DNA of 19,398 nt from an uncultured Bacillota bacterium (GCA_902766525.1 CACXDX010000084.1:1-19398); one strand, 5' to 3'; counted from the stretch's first letter, positions 6,505 through 15,180 are shown. Notes: generated by a model not told the origin, from the sequence alone. Numbers and translations: made by a program.

Positions 6505-7071
6505 TTAACGGTACAGCATCCCGCCGATCAGACAGAGATAGGCCGGCAGCTTCCCCTCCTCGATCCAGCAGAGCTCAAAACCGAGGATGTCCGTGGTCAC
6601 GGCGGCGACGTTGCCGCCGAGGGATTCGATGGAATAACGCAGATTTTCCGGATGACGGCAGGGACCTTCCTCCCGGCTGCAGCCGCCTTTGCAGGCGGGA
6701 CAGCCGCCGCCGGTATGCAGAAACACCGAGCCCTCGTTTTGCTTTTCTTCTTTTTTCAGCAGGCGATGAAGAGATTCCCTTTCTTTGCTCATTGCCTCCT
6801 TGTAAAAGGCGAACCATTCCTCTTTGTCCAGCACCGAACCGACATCCTTTTCGTCGAAGATCAGTTTCTTGCCGATCACTTTCAGCGCGCGATATTCTTT
6901 CCAGTAATCAAGGGGATCAAAGTCATAGGGCGGACAGCCCCAACCCGTATTATAATTGGGACATTCGCGGCAGTAGGCGAGAAATTTTTCCACATCGACA
7001 TATTGTTTCAGGAAATCCTCGACGTCGAGGATTTCACTTTCCTTCATCTCAACACTGTATGCATAAGTCAT
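6505..7071 (-). CDS. DUF2284 predicted metal-binding protein (copy with both Cys clusters)
   Basis: This 188-residue protein fits DUF2284, a family of predicted metal-binding proteins common in anaerobes and of unknown function. Two cysteine clusters are visible: CRECPNYNTGWGCPP (Cys34, 37, 46) and CPACKGGCSREEGPCRHPE (Cys124, 127, 131, 138). The family-typical SIESLGGNV follows. The C-terminal cluster looks like a four-Cys iron-sulfur or metal site. The ATG overlaps the stop of the upstream DUF2284-like gene by four bases, so the two are coupled and may form a complex. It ends at the bidirectional terminator. Confidence 0.82.
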   Translation of the reverse strand: MTYAYSVEMKESEILDVEDFLKQYVDVEKFLAYCRECPNYNTGWGCPPYDFDPLDYWKEYRALKVIGKKLIFDEKDVGSVLDKEEWFAFYKEAMSKERESLHRLLKKEEKQNEGSVFLHTGGGCPACKGGCSREEGPCRHPENLRYSIESLGGNVAAVTTDILGFELCWIEEGKLPAYLCLIGGMLYR

Positions 7072-7646
7072 GCGTCTTCCTCCGAATCAAATAAAATCAA
7101 CGAAAAGTAAATCGCGGCGGAGATCCCGTAATCATACATGATATCGCGATCGACGAGGGTCTTCATGATCCGGACCCCGTAGCTGTCCATGGAATAGATC
7201 GCCCGGTCCTTACGGAGACAGGGTTTTTTCGGACAGGGGCAGTCATCACAAAGATCACAACTGATGCTCAGCGCCATCGTTTTGCCGAAACGGCGGGAAA
7301 ATTCCGATCGTATCGATTCCACAAGAGCCGCATGCTCTCTGCGCGCTTCTTCACAGCGTTCCAGATCGTAGGCGTCGCTGACCTCGTAAACGGCGTCAAA
7401 GAGAAAAGCGTGATCATATTTTCTGATCTCCGCTTCGCATTTCGCGTAACTGTCCGGCGCCGGAGGCACTTTGCGCCGTTCTCCGTAAATCGCGGCATCC
7501 TGATCGCAGAGCGTCTTAACTTCCGGAGTCAGCGTCAGATCATCGGTTTTTATAAAAAAATAATCACACAGAGGATATTCATCGATAAACTCCCCGATGA
7601 TTTCCGTCAGTTTTTCTTCATTCAAAACGGTCACCTTCCATCCCAT
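7068..7646 (-). CDS. Divergent DUF2284-like protein with degraded N-terminal Cys cluster
   Basis: This 192-residue protein has the DUF2284 layout: an N-terminal segment CDQDAAIYGERRKVPPAPDS followed by the CEAEIRKYDHAFLFDAVYEV strand/helix region. A C-terminal cluster CDLCDDCPCPKKPCLRKDRA (Cys130, 133, 136, 138, 143) is followed by SMDSYGV. In the first cluster the expected second Cys is Ala51 and CPP has become VPP, leaving Cys47 alone, so only the C-terminal site is likely to bind metal. The start is uncertain: ATG at 7646 lies 11 bases after GAGG, and TTG at 7649 has better spacing. It is coupled to the next DUF2284 gene by a 4-base overlap. Confidence 0.78.
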   Translation of the reverse strand: MGWKVTVLNEEKLTEIIGEFIDEYPLCDYFFIKTDDLTLTPEVKTLCDQDAAIYGERRKVPPAPDSYAKCEAEIRKYDHAFLFDAVYEVSDAYDLERCEEARREHAALVESIRSEFSRRFGKTMALSISCDLCDDCPCPKKPCLRKDRAIYSMDSYGVRIMKTLVDRDIMYDYGISAAIYFSLILFDSEEDA

Positions 7647-7661
7647 CAACGGTCTTTCCTC

Positions 7662-7690
7662 ATACTACATGATTTTGACAAAAAAGACAA
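7662..7690 (-). promoter_or_regulatory. Weak candidate promoter for the DUF2284 pair
   Basis: On the minus strand TTGTCT (7685-7690) and TAGTAT (7662-7667) are spaced by 17 bases, each matching consensus at four of six positions. The position, between the upstream terminator and the start at 7646, fits. Confidence 0.35.
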
Positions 7691-7742
7691 GAGGAAAAAT
7701 GATCCTTTCGCCAAAAAAGAAGGGAATATCGGCCGCTCGCTT

Positions 7743-7779
7743 ACAAAAAAAAGAAAAGGGCGGTCTGACACCGCCCTTT
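7743..7779 (-). terminator. Intrinsic terminator ending the uppS-to-LiaF-like operon
   Basis: A perfect 10-bp stem (7755-7764 with 7770-7779) with a 5-base loop is followed on the minus strand by TCTTTTTTTTG. It begins six bases after the stop codon of the LiaF-like gene. Confidence 0.9.
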
Positions 7780-7784
7780 ATTTT

Positions 7785-8453
7785 TTATTTCAAGGTGATG
7801 CTGCCGCAGAAGGAGGAACAGCGCACCCGCACCGTCGGCACATTGACGGCGGTATTGGCGGCAACATTGTCGCTGATGCTGCCGAGGGTGCCTTTCTTCT
7901 CCGTTTCCACCCGCACGTTGGGAGGAAAAGCGATGCTGACCGCGCCGAAAACAACGTTGACCCTGATCACGGCATCCCTTTGGATGACACTGTTGCGGAG
8001 ATCCAGATCGACATTGCCGAAAATCGCCTCGACGTGTCCGCCCTCATAATTCTGACCGTCCAGTCGATAATGCTTTGAGGAAAAAGACTCGTGGATACGG
8101 GCGGCGGCTTCTCTGTCGATGCCTCTGACGGGCTCCTTTTTAAAGATGCTGAAAATCAGGGTAAAGCCGACAAGTACCATCACCGCAGGCCAGAACAGCA
8201 GCTTGAAACGTTCCCAGTCGATGATACCGAGACCGGTGACGAGACGCAGCAAACCGATGACCACCAAAATGACATCAAAAGTTTTGACGCCGTGATCGAT
8301 TATGCCGCAAATACCGAGAACGATCAGAAGGATCGCCCACCAGCCGTCGAAAAAGGGATCAAAGGACCACAGGCCGACTCTGAATCCGCCCCAAATGACG
8401 CCGAAGGCGATCAGGGCGAGGCCGAAAAACACAAGGGAAAGTTTTCTTCTCAT
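7785..8453 (-). CDS. LiaF-like four-span membrane protein
   Basis: This 222-residue protein has four hydrophobic segments (about 6-26, 38-52, 58-76 and 83-103) followed by a charged linker. A beta-rich C-terminal domain (about 120-222) shows alternating strands such as HVEAIFGNVDLDLRNS and VFGAVSIAFPPNV. This is the layout of LiaF/VraT-type 'cell wall-active antibiotics response' proteins. LiaF in Bacillus restrains a cell-envelope stress kinase, but no kinase is visible nearby, so that role is not shown. The start at 8453 has AAGGAG six bases upstream. It lies 14 bases after proS, the last gene of the operon. Confidence 0.78.
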   Translation of the reverse strand: MRRKLSLVFFGLALIAFGVIWGGFRVGLWSFDPFFDGWWAILLIVLGICGIIDHGVKTFDVILVVIGLLRLVTGLGIIDWERFKLLFWPAVMVLVGFTLIFSIFKKEPVRGIDREAAARIHESFSSKHYRLDGQNYEGGHVEAIFGNVDLDLRNSVIQRDAVIRVNVVFGAVSIAFPPNVRVETEKKGTLGSISDNVAANTAVNVPTVRVRCSSFCGSITLK

Positions 8454-8467
8454 TTTTTCTCCTTTAT

Positions 8468-10168
8468 TCAATCAATACGGGAAAGCAGAGCCTTTACTTC
8501 ATCAACACCGTTTTCAAGGGGGATCAGGCCGGATTCACCGGTTTTGCGGATCTTGTATTCCAGCATGCCCTTATCGAGAGACTTATCACCGACGGTAATG
8601 CGCAGCGGGAAACCGATGAGATCGGCGTCTTTGAATTTCACGCCGGCCCGCTCGGATCTGTCATCGAGCAGCACTTCAACGCCGTTTTCGTTTAACGAGG
8701 CGTAAAGCTCTTCCGCTGCCCGCATCTGGCGTTCGTTCTTTTCACTGACGGGCACGATCACGACTTCGAAGGGGGCGATGGCTTTCGGCCAGATGATGCC
8801 GTTTTCATCGAAGTTCTGTTCGATGGAAGCCGCCATGGTGCGGCCGACGCCGATACCGTAGCAGCCCATGACAAAGGGCTGCGCCTTACCGTTTTCATCG
8901 AGATATTCCGCGCCCATGGAGACGCTGTATTTTTTACCGAGTTTAAAGACTTGTCCCACTTCGATGCCGCGGGCGCTCCGCAGCGTGCCGCCGCAAACGG
9001 GACATTTCTCTCCCGCTTCCGCCATGCGGAAGAAGCCGACTTCACCGTCGAAATCACGGCCGAAATTAATGTTGAGCAGGTGATATCCTTCTTCATTGGC
9101 GCCGCAGCAGAAATTCTTGCCTTCGGCGATCTCCTTATCGACGAGGACGCGCACCTTCTGACCGCAGGGACCGATAAATCCCCGAACGAGACCGGCATTT
9201 TCCAGATCGATGTCCGCGCCCATGTAGAAGAGGTTCGCGCCGAGGGCGTTTTGCACCTTGATCTCATTTAAAGTGCGGTCGCCGCGGATAAAGATCAGCA
9301 CCGGCTTTTCATCGGCCATATAAAACAGCGCTTTCATCGTCTTTTTCTTATCCATTTTCAGGAAGGAAGCGACGTCCTCAATGGTGCGGCAATCCGGGGT
9401 CAGAACCTTTTCCGCCGCCTTTTCTTCTTCGGCGGCGACCGTTTCAAGGGGAATACTTTCGGCGATCTCAATATTGGCGGCATAATCGCAGCCGTCGCAA
9501 TAAAGAATTTCCGCCTCGCCGTTTTCGGCCAAAACCATAAATTCATGGGAGGAACTGCCGCCGATGGCGCCGTTGTCGGCGCGGACGGGACGGAAGTCCA
9601 GACCGCAGCGGGTGAAGATCTTGACGTAGGCGTCGTACATTTTGCCGTAGGAAACATCGAGACCGGCGTCATCCCGATCGAAACTGTAGCAGTCCTTCAT
9701 GATGAATTCGCGGCTGCGCATCAAACCGAAACGGGGACGGCGCTCGTCTCTGTATTTGTTCTGGATCTGATAGATCATCAGCGGCAGCTGCTTATAGGAA
9801 TTGATATCATTCATCACCGTGTTGGTCGCAACTTCCTCATGGGTGGGCCCCAGGCAGAAATCACGGCCGTGACGATCTTTGACGCGCCACATTTCATCGC
9901 CGTATACAGCCCATCTGCCGCTGGATTGCCAAAGCTCCGCCGGCTGAACGATGGGGAACATCAGTTCCTGGGCACCGGCGGCGTTCATTTCCTCGCGCAC
10001 GATATCACTGACCTTATCCAGCACGCGCCAGCCGAGAGGCAGATAAGAATAGATGCCGGAAGCGACCTTCCGCATCATGCCGGCGCGAAACATCAGCTGA
10101 TGGCTGACGATCTCGGCTTCGGAAGGAACCTCACGTAAAGTCGGCGCAAAAAGTTGACTGTATCTCAT
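8468..10168 (-). CDS. proS: Prolyl-tRNA synthetase
   Basis: ProS charges tRNA-Pro with proline in the cytosol. At 566 residues it is the long bacterial form. Class II motif 1 lies around 40-75, motif 2 at about 139-165 (YRDERRPRFGLMRSREFIMKD, split here as YRDERRPRFG and LMRSREF), and motif 3 GCYGIGVGRTMAA at 435-447. Between motifs 2 and 3 is the INS editing domain, which removes mischarged alanine; KTMKALFY contains the expected Lys. Two Cys pairs (YCDGCDY and CPVCGG) flank the inserted domain. The C-terminal 100 residues are the anticodon-binding domain. The ATG overlaps the ispG stop by four bases and has AGGAGG eight bases upstream. Confidence 0.97.
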   Translation of the reverse strand: MRYSQLFAPTLREVPSEAEIVSHQLMFRAGMMRKVASGIYSYLPLGWRVLDKVSDIVREEMNAAGAQELMFPIVQPAELWQSSGRWAVYGDEMWRVKDRHGRDFCLGPTHEEVATNTVMNDINSYKQLPLMIYQIQNKYRDERRPRFGLMRSREFIMKDCYSFDRDDAGLDVSYGKMYDAYVKIFTRCGLDFRPVRADNGAIGGSSSHEFMVLAENGEAEILYCDGCDYAANIEIAESIPLETVAAEEEKAAEKVLTPDCRTIEDVASFLKMDKKKTMKALFYMADEKPVLIFIRGDRTLNEIKVQNALGANLFYMGADIDLENAGLVRGFIGPCGQKVRVLVDKEIAEGKNFCCGANEEGYHLLNINFGRDFDGEVGFFRMAEAGEKCPVCGGTLRSARGIEVGQVFKLGKKYSVSMGAEYLDENGKAQPFVMGCYGIGVGRTMAASIEQNFDENGIIWPKAIAPFEVVIVPVSEKNERQMRAAEELYASLNENGVEVLLDDRSERAGVKFKDADLIGFPLRITVGDKSLDKGMLEYKIRKTGESGLIPLENGVDEVKALLSRID

Positions 10169-11226
10169 AATTCATTCCTCCTGATCTCCTCCACAAGGAC
10201 GGAGACGATCTGATCTTCTTTATATTTGCCGATGATTTCACCGTCGCGGAAAAGAAGTCCCTGCCCTTTTCCGCCGGCAATGCCGTAATCCGCTTCTTTG
10301 GCTTCTCCGGGGCCGTTGACTTCACAGCCCATCACGGCTACGGTCAGAGGACGTTTCGGACGCACTTCGGCAAGACCGCTTTCAACCTCATTGACCATTT
10401 TTTCCAAATCGATTTTGGTGCGTCCGCAGGTGGGACAGGAGATGATCTCCACCCCTTCCCGACGCAGGCCGAGATCTTTGAGGATCTCTTTGGCGACGAT
10501 TACTTCATTGACGGGATCGCCGGTCAGAGAAACGCGGATCGTATCGCCGATCCCCTCATTGAGCAAAATGCCGATGCCCAAAGATGATTTCACACTGCCC
10601 TTCAAAAGCGTCCCCGCCTCGGTCACGCCGACGTGAAGGGGAAAATCCACCTTTTCGCTGAGGAGCTCATAGGCGGCGACGGTCTTCAACACCGATGACG
10701 ATTTCACGGAGATCTTCACCCGGTCGAAACCGTAACGCTCAAAGATCTTCACTTCCCGTAAAGCACTCTCCACAATGGCTTCGGCCGTATTACCGTATGC
10801 GGCCAAAAGATCCTTTTGCAGCGAACCGCCGTTGATCCCGATGCGGATAGGAATATCCGCGTCTTTGGCGGCGTCGATCACGGCACGGACTTTTTCCTCA
10901 CTGCCGATATTGCCGGGATTGATACGCAGCGCCTGAATACCGGCGGCGACACTCTTCAAAGCCAGCCGATAATCAAAATGGATATCCGCGACGAGAGGCA
11001 GCGGCGAATAAGGGACGATAGCCTTTAACGCCTCGGCGGCTTCACTGTCGGGAACGGCAAGGCGGCCGATTTGACAACCCGCCTTCGCCAAAGCACGAAG
11101 CTGAGCCAAAGTCGATTCGACATCAGCGGTCTTGGTATTGGCCATGCTTTGGATCACAACGGGAGCGCCGCCGCCGACGGCAACGTCGCCGATGTGAATC
11201 TGTCTTGTCTTTTTTCTTTCTTTCAT
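10165..11226 (-). CDS. ispG: 4-hydroxy-3-methylbut-2-enyl diphosphate synthase
   Basis: IspG (GcpE) converts MEcPP to HMBPP in the non-mevalonate isoprenoid pathway using a [4Fe-4S] cluster and reduced ferredoxin or flavodoxin. The protein has 353 residues, the short bacterial form with a TIM-barrel domain and a C-terminal cluster domain. The cluster ligands are visible: Cys264 and Cys267 (SCPTCGR), Cys301 and Glu308 (CEVNGPGE). The RINPGNIG loop is at about 101-108. The start at 11226 is preferred over the ATG three bases earlier because of spacing from AGGTGAT. It lies 11 bases after rseP and overlaps proS by four. dxr is two genes upstream, and the ferredoxin gene nearby is a possible electron donor. 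Confidence 0.97.
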   Translation of the reverse strand: MKERKKTRQIHIGDVAVGGGAPVVIQSMANTKTADVESTLAQLRALAKAGCQIGRLAVPDSEAAEALKAIVPYSPLPLVADIHFDYRLALKSVAAGIQALRINPGNIGSEEKVRAVIDAAKDADIPIRIGINGGSLQKDLLAAYGNTAEAIVESALREVKIFERYGFDRVKISVKSSSVLKTVAAYELLSEKVDFPLHVGVTEAGTLLKGSVKSSLGIGILLNEGIGDTIRVSLTGDPVNEVIVAKEILKDLGLRREGVEIISCPTCGRTKIDLEKMVNEVESGLAEVRPKRPLTVAVMGCEVNGPGEAKEADYGIAGGKGQGLLFRDGEIIGKYKEDQIVSVLVEEIRRNEL

Positions 11227-11237
11227 CATATCACCTG

Positions 11238-12251
11238 TCAGCCCATGATGCGGGCGATATCAAAGTAAGTGATCACCACCATCAACAGCATCAGCAGGGC
11301 AAATCCGACAAAATGGATCATCCCCTCCACACCGCGGCTGATGGGTTTTCGGCGGATCCCCTCGATCATCAGGAAAACGAGACGGCTACCGTCCAGCGCC
11401 GGCAGGGGAAGCAAATTGATGATGCCGAGATTGACGTTGATCACGGCGATAAAAACGAGAAAATTGAGAAAACCGTAGGAAACGGCCTGCCCCACCATTT
11501 GACCGACGCCGACGGGACCGGCCAGATCAACGCCGATCGCACCGGTGATCATCTGCCAGAGCGAGACCAAAATCAGTTTCGTGATCTCATAGGTTTCAAG
11601 AAAACCCATCTTTACGGCGGTAAACGGCGATACGTTGGCCCTGGAGGAAACGATCCCGATCACTTTGGTACCGTCTTCACTGACGGTGGGCGTCACTTCG
11701 ACCTCCATCATCGTACCGTCTCTGTCCACGCTGAGCGTGAGCGTACCGTCACTTTCCCGAATCAGGGAAGTCATATCACTCCAAACCGAAACCTCTTCGC
11801 CGTTGATCGCGGTAATGCGGTCACCGTCGAGCAAACCGGCTTCGGCGGCGGGATAGCCTTGGGAAACCTCTCCGATCACGGTCTCTTCGGAGGGTGTGCC
11901 CATGATCATAAAGGCAACCACGAAAAGAACCATGGCGAAAATCAGATTAAACAGCGCGCCGCCGGCAACGACCAGCATGCGCCGGGGGACATTCTTTTTA
12001 TCGAAACCGTTGGGATGGTCGCTTTCGCCGTCCTCCCCGGGCATCTTACAATAGCCGCCGATCGGCAGCGCCCGCAGGGAATACTTTGTTTCCCCTTTTT
12101 GAAAGGAGCCCAGCAACGGGCCCATTCCCACGGAAAATTCCTCCACGTAAATATGGCATGCCTTGGCACAGATCAAATGTCCGCTCTCGTGAACAAAAAT
12201 GACGACAGCGAACATCAGCAGTGTCAGGATGACCGTCCAAAAAATACTCAT
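11238..12251 (-). CDS. rseP: Site-2 metalloprotease (RseP/RasP family)
   Basis: This intramembrane zinc protease cleaves anti-sigma factors and leftover signal peptides within the membrane. The 337-residue protein has the catalytic HESGH (His21, Glu22, His25) in the first membrane helix, the GxxxN-type AGGALFN segment at about 96-102, one PDZ domain (about 122-205) and the third zinc ligand in LPALDGSR (Asp287). It is one PDZ domain shorter than E. coli RseP, the usual size in Firmicutes. GAGGTG lies six bases before the ATG. It lies ten bases after dxr in the operon. Confidence 0.95.
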   Translation of the reverse strand: MSIFWTVILTLLMFAVVIFVHESGHLICAKACHIYVEEFSVGMGPLLGSFQKGETKYSLRALPIGGYCKMPGEDGESDHPNGFDKKNVPRRMLVVAGGALFNLIFAMVLFVVAFMIMGTPSEETVIGEVSQGYPAAEAGLLDGDRITAINGEEVSVWSDMTSLIRESDGTLTLSVDRDGTMMEVEVTPTVSEDGTKVIGIVSSRANVSPFTAVKMGFLETYEITKLILVSLWQMITGAIGVDLAGPVGVGQMVGQAVSYGFLNFLVFIAVINVNLGIINLLPLPALDGSRLVFLMIEGIRRKPISRGVEGMIHFVGFALLMLLMVVITYFDIARIMG

Positions 12252-12261
12252 TATTCACACC

Positions 12262-13413
12262 TCAATGAGCATCGGTACCGATACCTTTTAACCGCGCCTT
12301 CGTTTCCTCGACGGCGTTTAAAATCTCCGCAAGGGAGGGATCGCCGATATTATCATGGTTTTCGACGGTTTCGGCAACGATCCGATGGATATCTTTATAG
12401 CTTATTTGTTTTTCCAAAAATTTATACACCAGCGTTTCGTTGGCGGCATTCATCACCGCCGGCAGTGTGCCGCCGGCGCGGCCGACTTCGTAAGCCAGCG
12501 TCATCAGCGGGAAGATCTCCTTTTTGGGAGCGTAGAAATCGATTTTCCCCAAGGCGGCAAAATCCAGCTCTTCCACGGGATTGGCGCGCCGCTCGGGATA
12601 GGTCAGAGCATATTGAATGGGGATGCGCATATCCGCCTTGCCGAGGTGGCCGATGAAGGAGCCGTCCTCAAAACAGACCATGGAATGGATCACGCTCTGA
12701 GGCTGGATCAGCACGTCGATCCGATCGTAGGGGCAATCGAACAGCCAGTGCGCTTCGATCACTTCCAGGCCCTTGTTCATCATCGTCGAGCTGTCGATGG
12801 TGACTTTCGCCCCCATGTTCCAGGTCGGATGCTTCAGAGCCATTTCCGGCGTGATCGTTTCCATCTCTTCCGGCGTCCGGTTGAAAAAGGGACCGCCGGA
12901 TGCCGTCAGCACCAGCTTCTTCAAACCGCTTCTGCCTCCCTGTAAACACTGAAAAACAGCGGAATGCTCACTGTCCACCGGTAAAAACGCGATATTTTTT
13001 TCTTTTACTTTGGCCATCACGAGATGACCGGCGGTAACAAGGCTTTCCTTATTGGCAAAAGCCACATCATTGCCGGCATCCAGCGTCGCCAAAAGCGGAG
13101 CGAGGCCGGCCATGCCGGAAATGCCGTGGATCATCATATCCGTTTTTTCGGCGGCGGCGGCGAGAAGCCCCTCTTCCCCACAGAGGATCGTTCCCCGATA
13201 ATCGGGAAGCATCGCCTTTAACTCGGCATATTTCGCCTCGTTGGCGATGGCGATGAGGCGGGGCGAAAAACGTTTGGTCTGTTCGGCCAAAAGGGCGGCA
13301 TTGTCATTGGCGGTAAGGATCTCCACCCGGAAATCCTCGGGAAACCAGCCCATAATATCCAGGCTTTGCGTACCGATGGAGCCCGTCGAACCCAAAATAC
13401 CGATGGTTTTCAT
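12262..13413 (-). CDS. dxr: 1-deoxy-D-xylulose 5-phosphate reductoisomerase
   Basis: Dxr makes 2-C-methyl-erythritol 4-phosphate from DXP with NADPH, the committed step of the MEP pathway. The 383-residue protein shows the NADPH-binding GSTGSIG (8-14), the NKESLV segment (121-126), the metal and substrate residues in PVDSEH (Asp147, Glu149), and the MNKGLEVIEAHWLF segment carrying later catalytic residues. The length is normal. A GAGGAGG site lies about ten bases before the ATG. It sits 15 bases after cdsA and ten before rseP. The MEP pathway is also represented downstream by ispG. Confidence 0.97.
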   Translation of the reverse strand: MKTIGILGSTGSIGTQSLDIMGWFPEDFRVEILTANDNAALLAEQTKRFSPRLIAIANEAKYAELKAMLPDYRGTILCGEEGLLAAAAEKTDMMIHGISGMAGLAPLLATLDAGNDVAFANKESLVTAGHLVMAKVKEKNIAFLPVDSEHSAVFQCLQGGRSGLKKLVLTASGGPFFNRTPEEMETITPEMALKHPTWNMGAKVTIDSSTMMNKGLEVIEAHWLFDCPYDRIDVLIQPQSVIHSMVCFEDGSFIGHLGKADMRIPIQYALTYPERRANPVEELDFAALGKIDFYAPKKEIFPLMTLAYEVGRAGGTLPAVMNAANETLVYKFLEKQISYKDIHRIVAETVENHDNIGDPSLAEILNAVEETKARLKGIGTDAH

Positions 13414-13428
13414 CCGTTCATCCCCTCC

Positions 13429-14229
13429 TCAAACGAAGATCACGTGATAGACGGCGAGCAAAAGATAGAGAAACGGAGCGGCAAAGAAAAAGCTGTCAAA
13501 GCGATCGAGAATGCCGCCGTGACCCGGAATGATATTACCGGAATCCTTTACCCCGGCCCAGCGTTTCAAGGCGCTTTCGCAGAGATCGCCGAGCTGACCG
13601 ACGACGGAAACGACGACGGCGACGAGGATCAGATACGGATAGGGCAGGATGCCGACGATGATATTAAACAGCAAAGATGCGACGACGGCGACAACAACGC
13701 CGCCGACGGCGCCTTCGATGGATTTATTCGGACTTACTTTGGGACTGAGCTTGTGCTTGCCGATGGCGCTGCCGATAAAATAGGCGCCGCTGTCGGTAAG
13801 CCATTCGATGATCAGCAGCAGATAGACGAGGAACATCCCGTCACCGAGACCGGAACGGATCAATATGGCCATGGCCAGCGTCATGGGAATATAGACGACG
13901 GCGGCAATATTGACGGCAACATCGTCCAGATCCTTTTTCCCCATGATAAAGACGACCATACAACCGACAAAGGCCAAAAACAGCGCGGCCAAAGTTACAC
14001 CGGGAGATTTGGGACAGAGCTCGGCCGCGAGCAAAAGCACCACGGCGGCGGGATAATAGATCCAGGGCAAAAACGTATATTCGTTGATCTCAATGATCTT
14101 TCCGTATTCATAGCCGCCCAAAACGGCGATGGCCAGCATCAACGCGGCAAAAACCCAACCGCCGAAGAAAACGGCGGCCAGAATCACCGGCACAAAAACA
14201 CAGGCACTGATAACTCTCGTTTTTAACAT
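13429..14229 (-). CDS. cdsA: Phosphatidate cytidylyltransferase
   Basis: CdsA makes CDP-diacylglycerol from phosphatidate and CTP in the cytoplasmic membrane, feeding all phospholipid head-group synthesis. The 266-residue protein is very hydrophobic, with about seven or eight membrane segments. It carries the family signature at about 219-246: SALKRWAGVKDSGN, then IIPGHGGILDRFDS. An earlier conserved segment, DSGAYFIGSAIGKHKLSPKV, is also present. GAGGAAAG lies just before the ATG. The 46-base gap to uppS holds a 7-bp inverted repeat (14245-14251 with 14269-14275), the only sizeable gap inside this operon. Confidence 0.96.
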   Translation of the reverse strand: MLKTRVISACVFVPVILAAVFFGGWVFAALMLAIAVLGGYEYGKIIEINEYTFLPWIYYPAAVVLLLAAELCPKSPGVTLAALFLAFVGCMVVFIMGKKDLDDVAVNIAAVVYIPMTLAMAILIRSGLGDGMFLVYLLLIIEWLTDSGAYFIGSAIGKHKLSPKVSPNKSIEGAVGGVVVAVVASLLFNIIVGILPYPYLILVAVVVSVVGQLGDLCESALKRWAGVKDSGNIIPGHGGILDRFDSFFFAAPFLYLLLAVYHVIFV

Positions 14230-14275
14230 GATTCTTTCCTCATTGGGGAAGCCTGATTTCGGTCTCCCCTTCCCC

Positions 14276-15049
14276 TCACTTTGTCGGGGAAATATTTTTC
14301 ACACCGCCAAAGCGGCGATTGCGGTGTTGATATTCGATGATCGCCCGATAAAAAGCGGCATCGTCAAAATCGGGCCAATTGATATCGACAAAATATAATT
14401 CGCTGTAGGCTGCCTGCCAAAGCAGGAAATTACTGAGCCGGATCTCCCCGGAGGTGCGGATCAGAAGATCCGGATCGGGCAAGCCGGCACTGAAAAGGTG
14501 ATCACCGAAGCATTTTTCATCGATGGTTTCGGGATCCAATTCACCGCGGGCCGCTTCGGCGGCAAGATTTTTCGCGGCGCGCAGGATCTCATCGCGGGCA
14601 CCGTAATTAACGGCCAGGTTTAAGGTAATGGTATCGCAGTCCGCCGTTAAAGCCATCACGCGCTCAAATTCTTCCCGAACCCCGTCGGGCAGTGCGGAGA
14701 TATCACCGATCACGGAAAGATGAACGCCGAGTCTGACCATATCTTCGGCCTGTTCATTGAGGTAGCTTTGGAGAAGCTTCATCAAAAAAGAAACTTCCTC
14801 GGCGGGACGCCGCCAGTTTTCCGTGGAAAAGCAATAAAGCGTCAGAACCTTCACACCGAGGCGGGCCGCGGTATCGGTGAGGCGGCGGATGATCTTTGCC
14901 CCGGCGACATGGCCTTTGATCCGGGCCAGTTTACGCTTTTGAGCCCAACGGCCGTTCCCGTCCATAATGACGGCAATGTGAGCGGGAACCGCCTGGGGAT
15001 CGATCTGAGCGAGCAATTCCCGGGCATCATGTTCCGATTGATTTTTCAT
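14276..15049 (-). CDS. uppS: Isoprenyl transferase (undecaprenyl diphosphate synthase)
   Basis: UppS extends farnesyl diphosphate with isopentenyl diphosphate in cis to give the C55 carrier for peptidoglycan and other wall polymers. The 257-residue protein shows MDGNGRWAQKR with catalytic Asp30, the TLYCFSTENWRRP segment and the C-terminal DLLIRTSGEIRLSNFLLWQ and ELYFVDINWPDF blocks. The start at 15049 has AAAGG six bases upstream. An in-frame TTG at 15079 is a poorer choice. It follows the ferredoxin terminator, so it should have its own promoter, but I see no clear one between 15050 and 15144. It starts the envelope/isoprenoid operon. Confidence 0.96.
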   Translation of the reverse strand: MKNQSEHDARELLAQIDPQAVPAHIAVIMDGNGRWAQKRKLARIKGHVAGAKIIRRLTDTAARLGVKVLTLYCFSTENWRRPAEEVSFLMKLLQSYLNEQAEDMVRLGVHLSVIGDISALPDGVREEFERVMALTADCDTITLNLAVNYGARDEILRAAKNLAAEAARGELDPETIDEKCFGDHLFSAGLPDPDLLIRTSGEIRLSNFLLWQAAYSELYFVDINWPDFDDAAFYRAIIEYQHRNRRFGGVKNISPTK

Positions 15050-15129
15050 AGGACCTTTCTTCCCCCTTCCCTCTCTCAACGTACAAAAGAAAGATTCCCT
15101 TTAAACGATATCATCAATCCCTGTTCTTT

Positions 15130-15171
15130 TCCGAAAAAAGTCAGAATGCCCCCTCTGAAAGAGGGGGCATT
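15130..15171 (-). terminator. Intrinsic terminator of the ferredoxin gene
   Basis: A perfect 11-bp stem (15145-15155 with 15161-15171) with a 5-base loop is followed on the minus strand by CTGACTTTTTT. It lies ten bases after the ferredoxin stop, so ferredoxin and uppS are probably separate transcripts, with possible read-through. Confidence 0.85.
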
Positions 15172-15180
15172 TGATCAAAA

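Noticed and set aside
7755..7790. Plus-strand terminator role for the hairpin at 7755-7779
   Set aside because: T-rich sequence also follows on the plus strand, but no plus-strand gene ends there; only the minus-strand role is supported.
11205..12656. Long plus-strand open frame (483 codons) opposite rseP and dxr
   Set aside because: It lies antisense to two clearly recognised genes, crosses their boundary, is His/Asp/Gln-rich as antisense frames are, and has no family resemblance.
13366..14226. Plus-strand open frame (286 codons) opposite cdsA
   Set aside because: It is antisense to a gene with a full family signature, its composition is extremely Asp/Gly/Gln-rich, and it has no ribosome binding site or promoter.
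15050..15144. Promoter for uppS
   Set aside because: Several TTGATG- or TTTAAA-like words exist, but none gives an acceptable -35/-10 pair at 16-18 bases.
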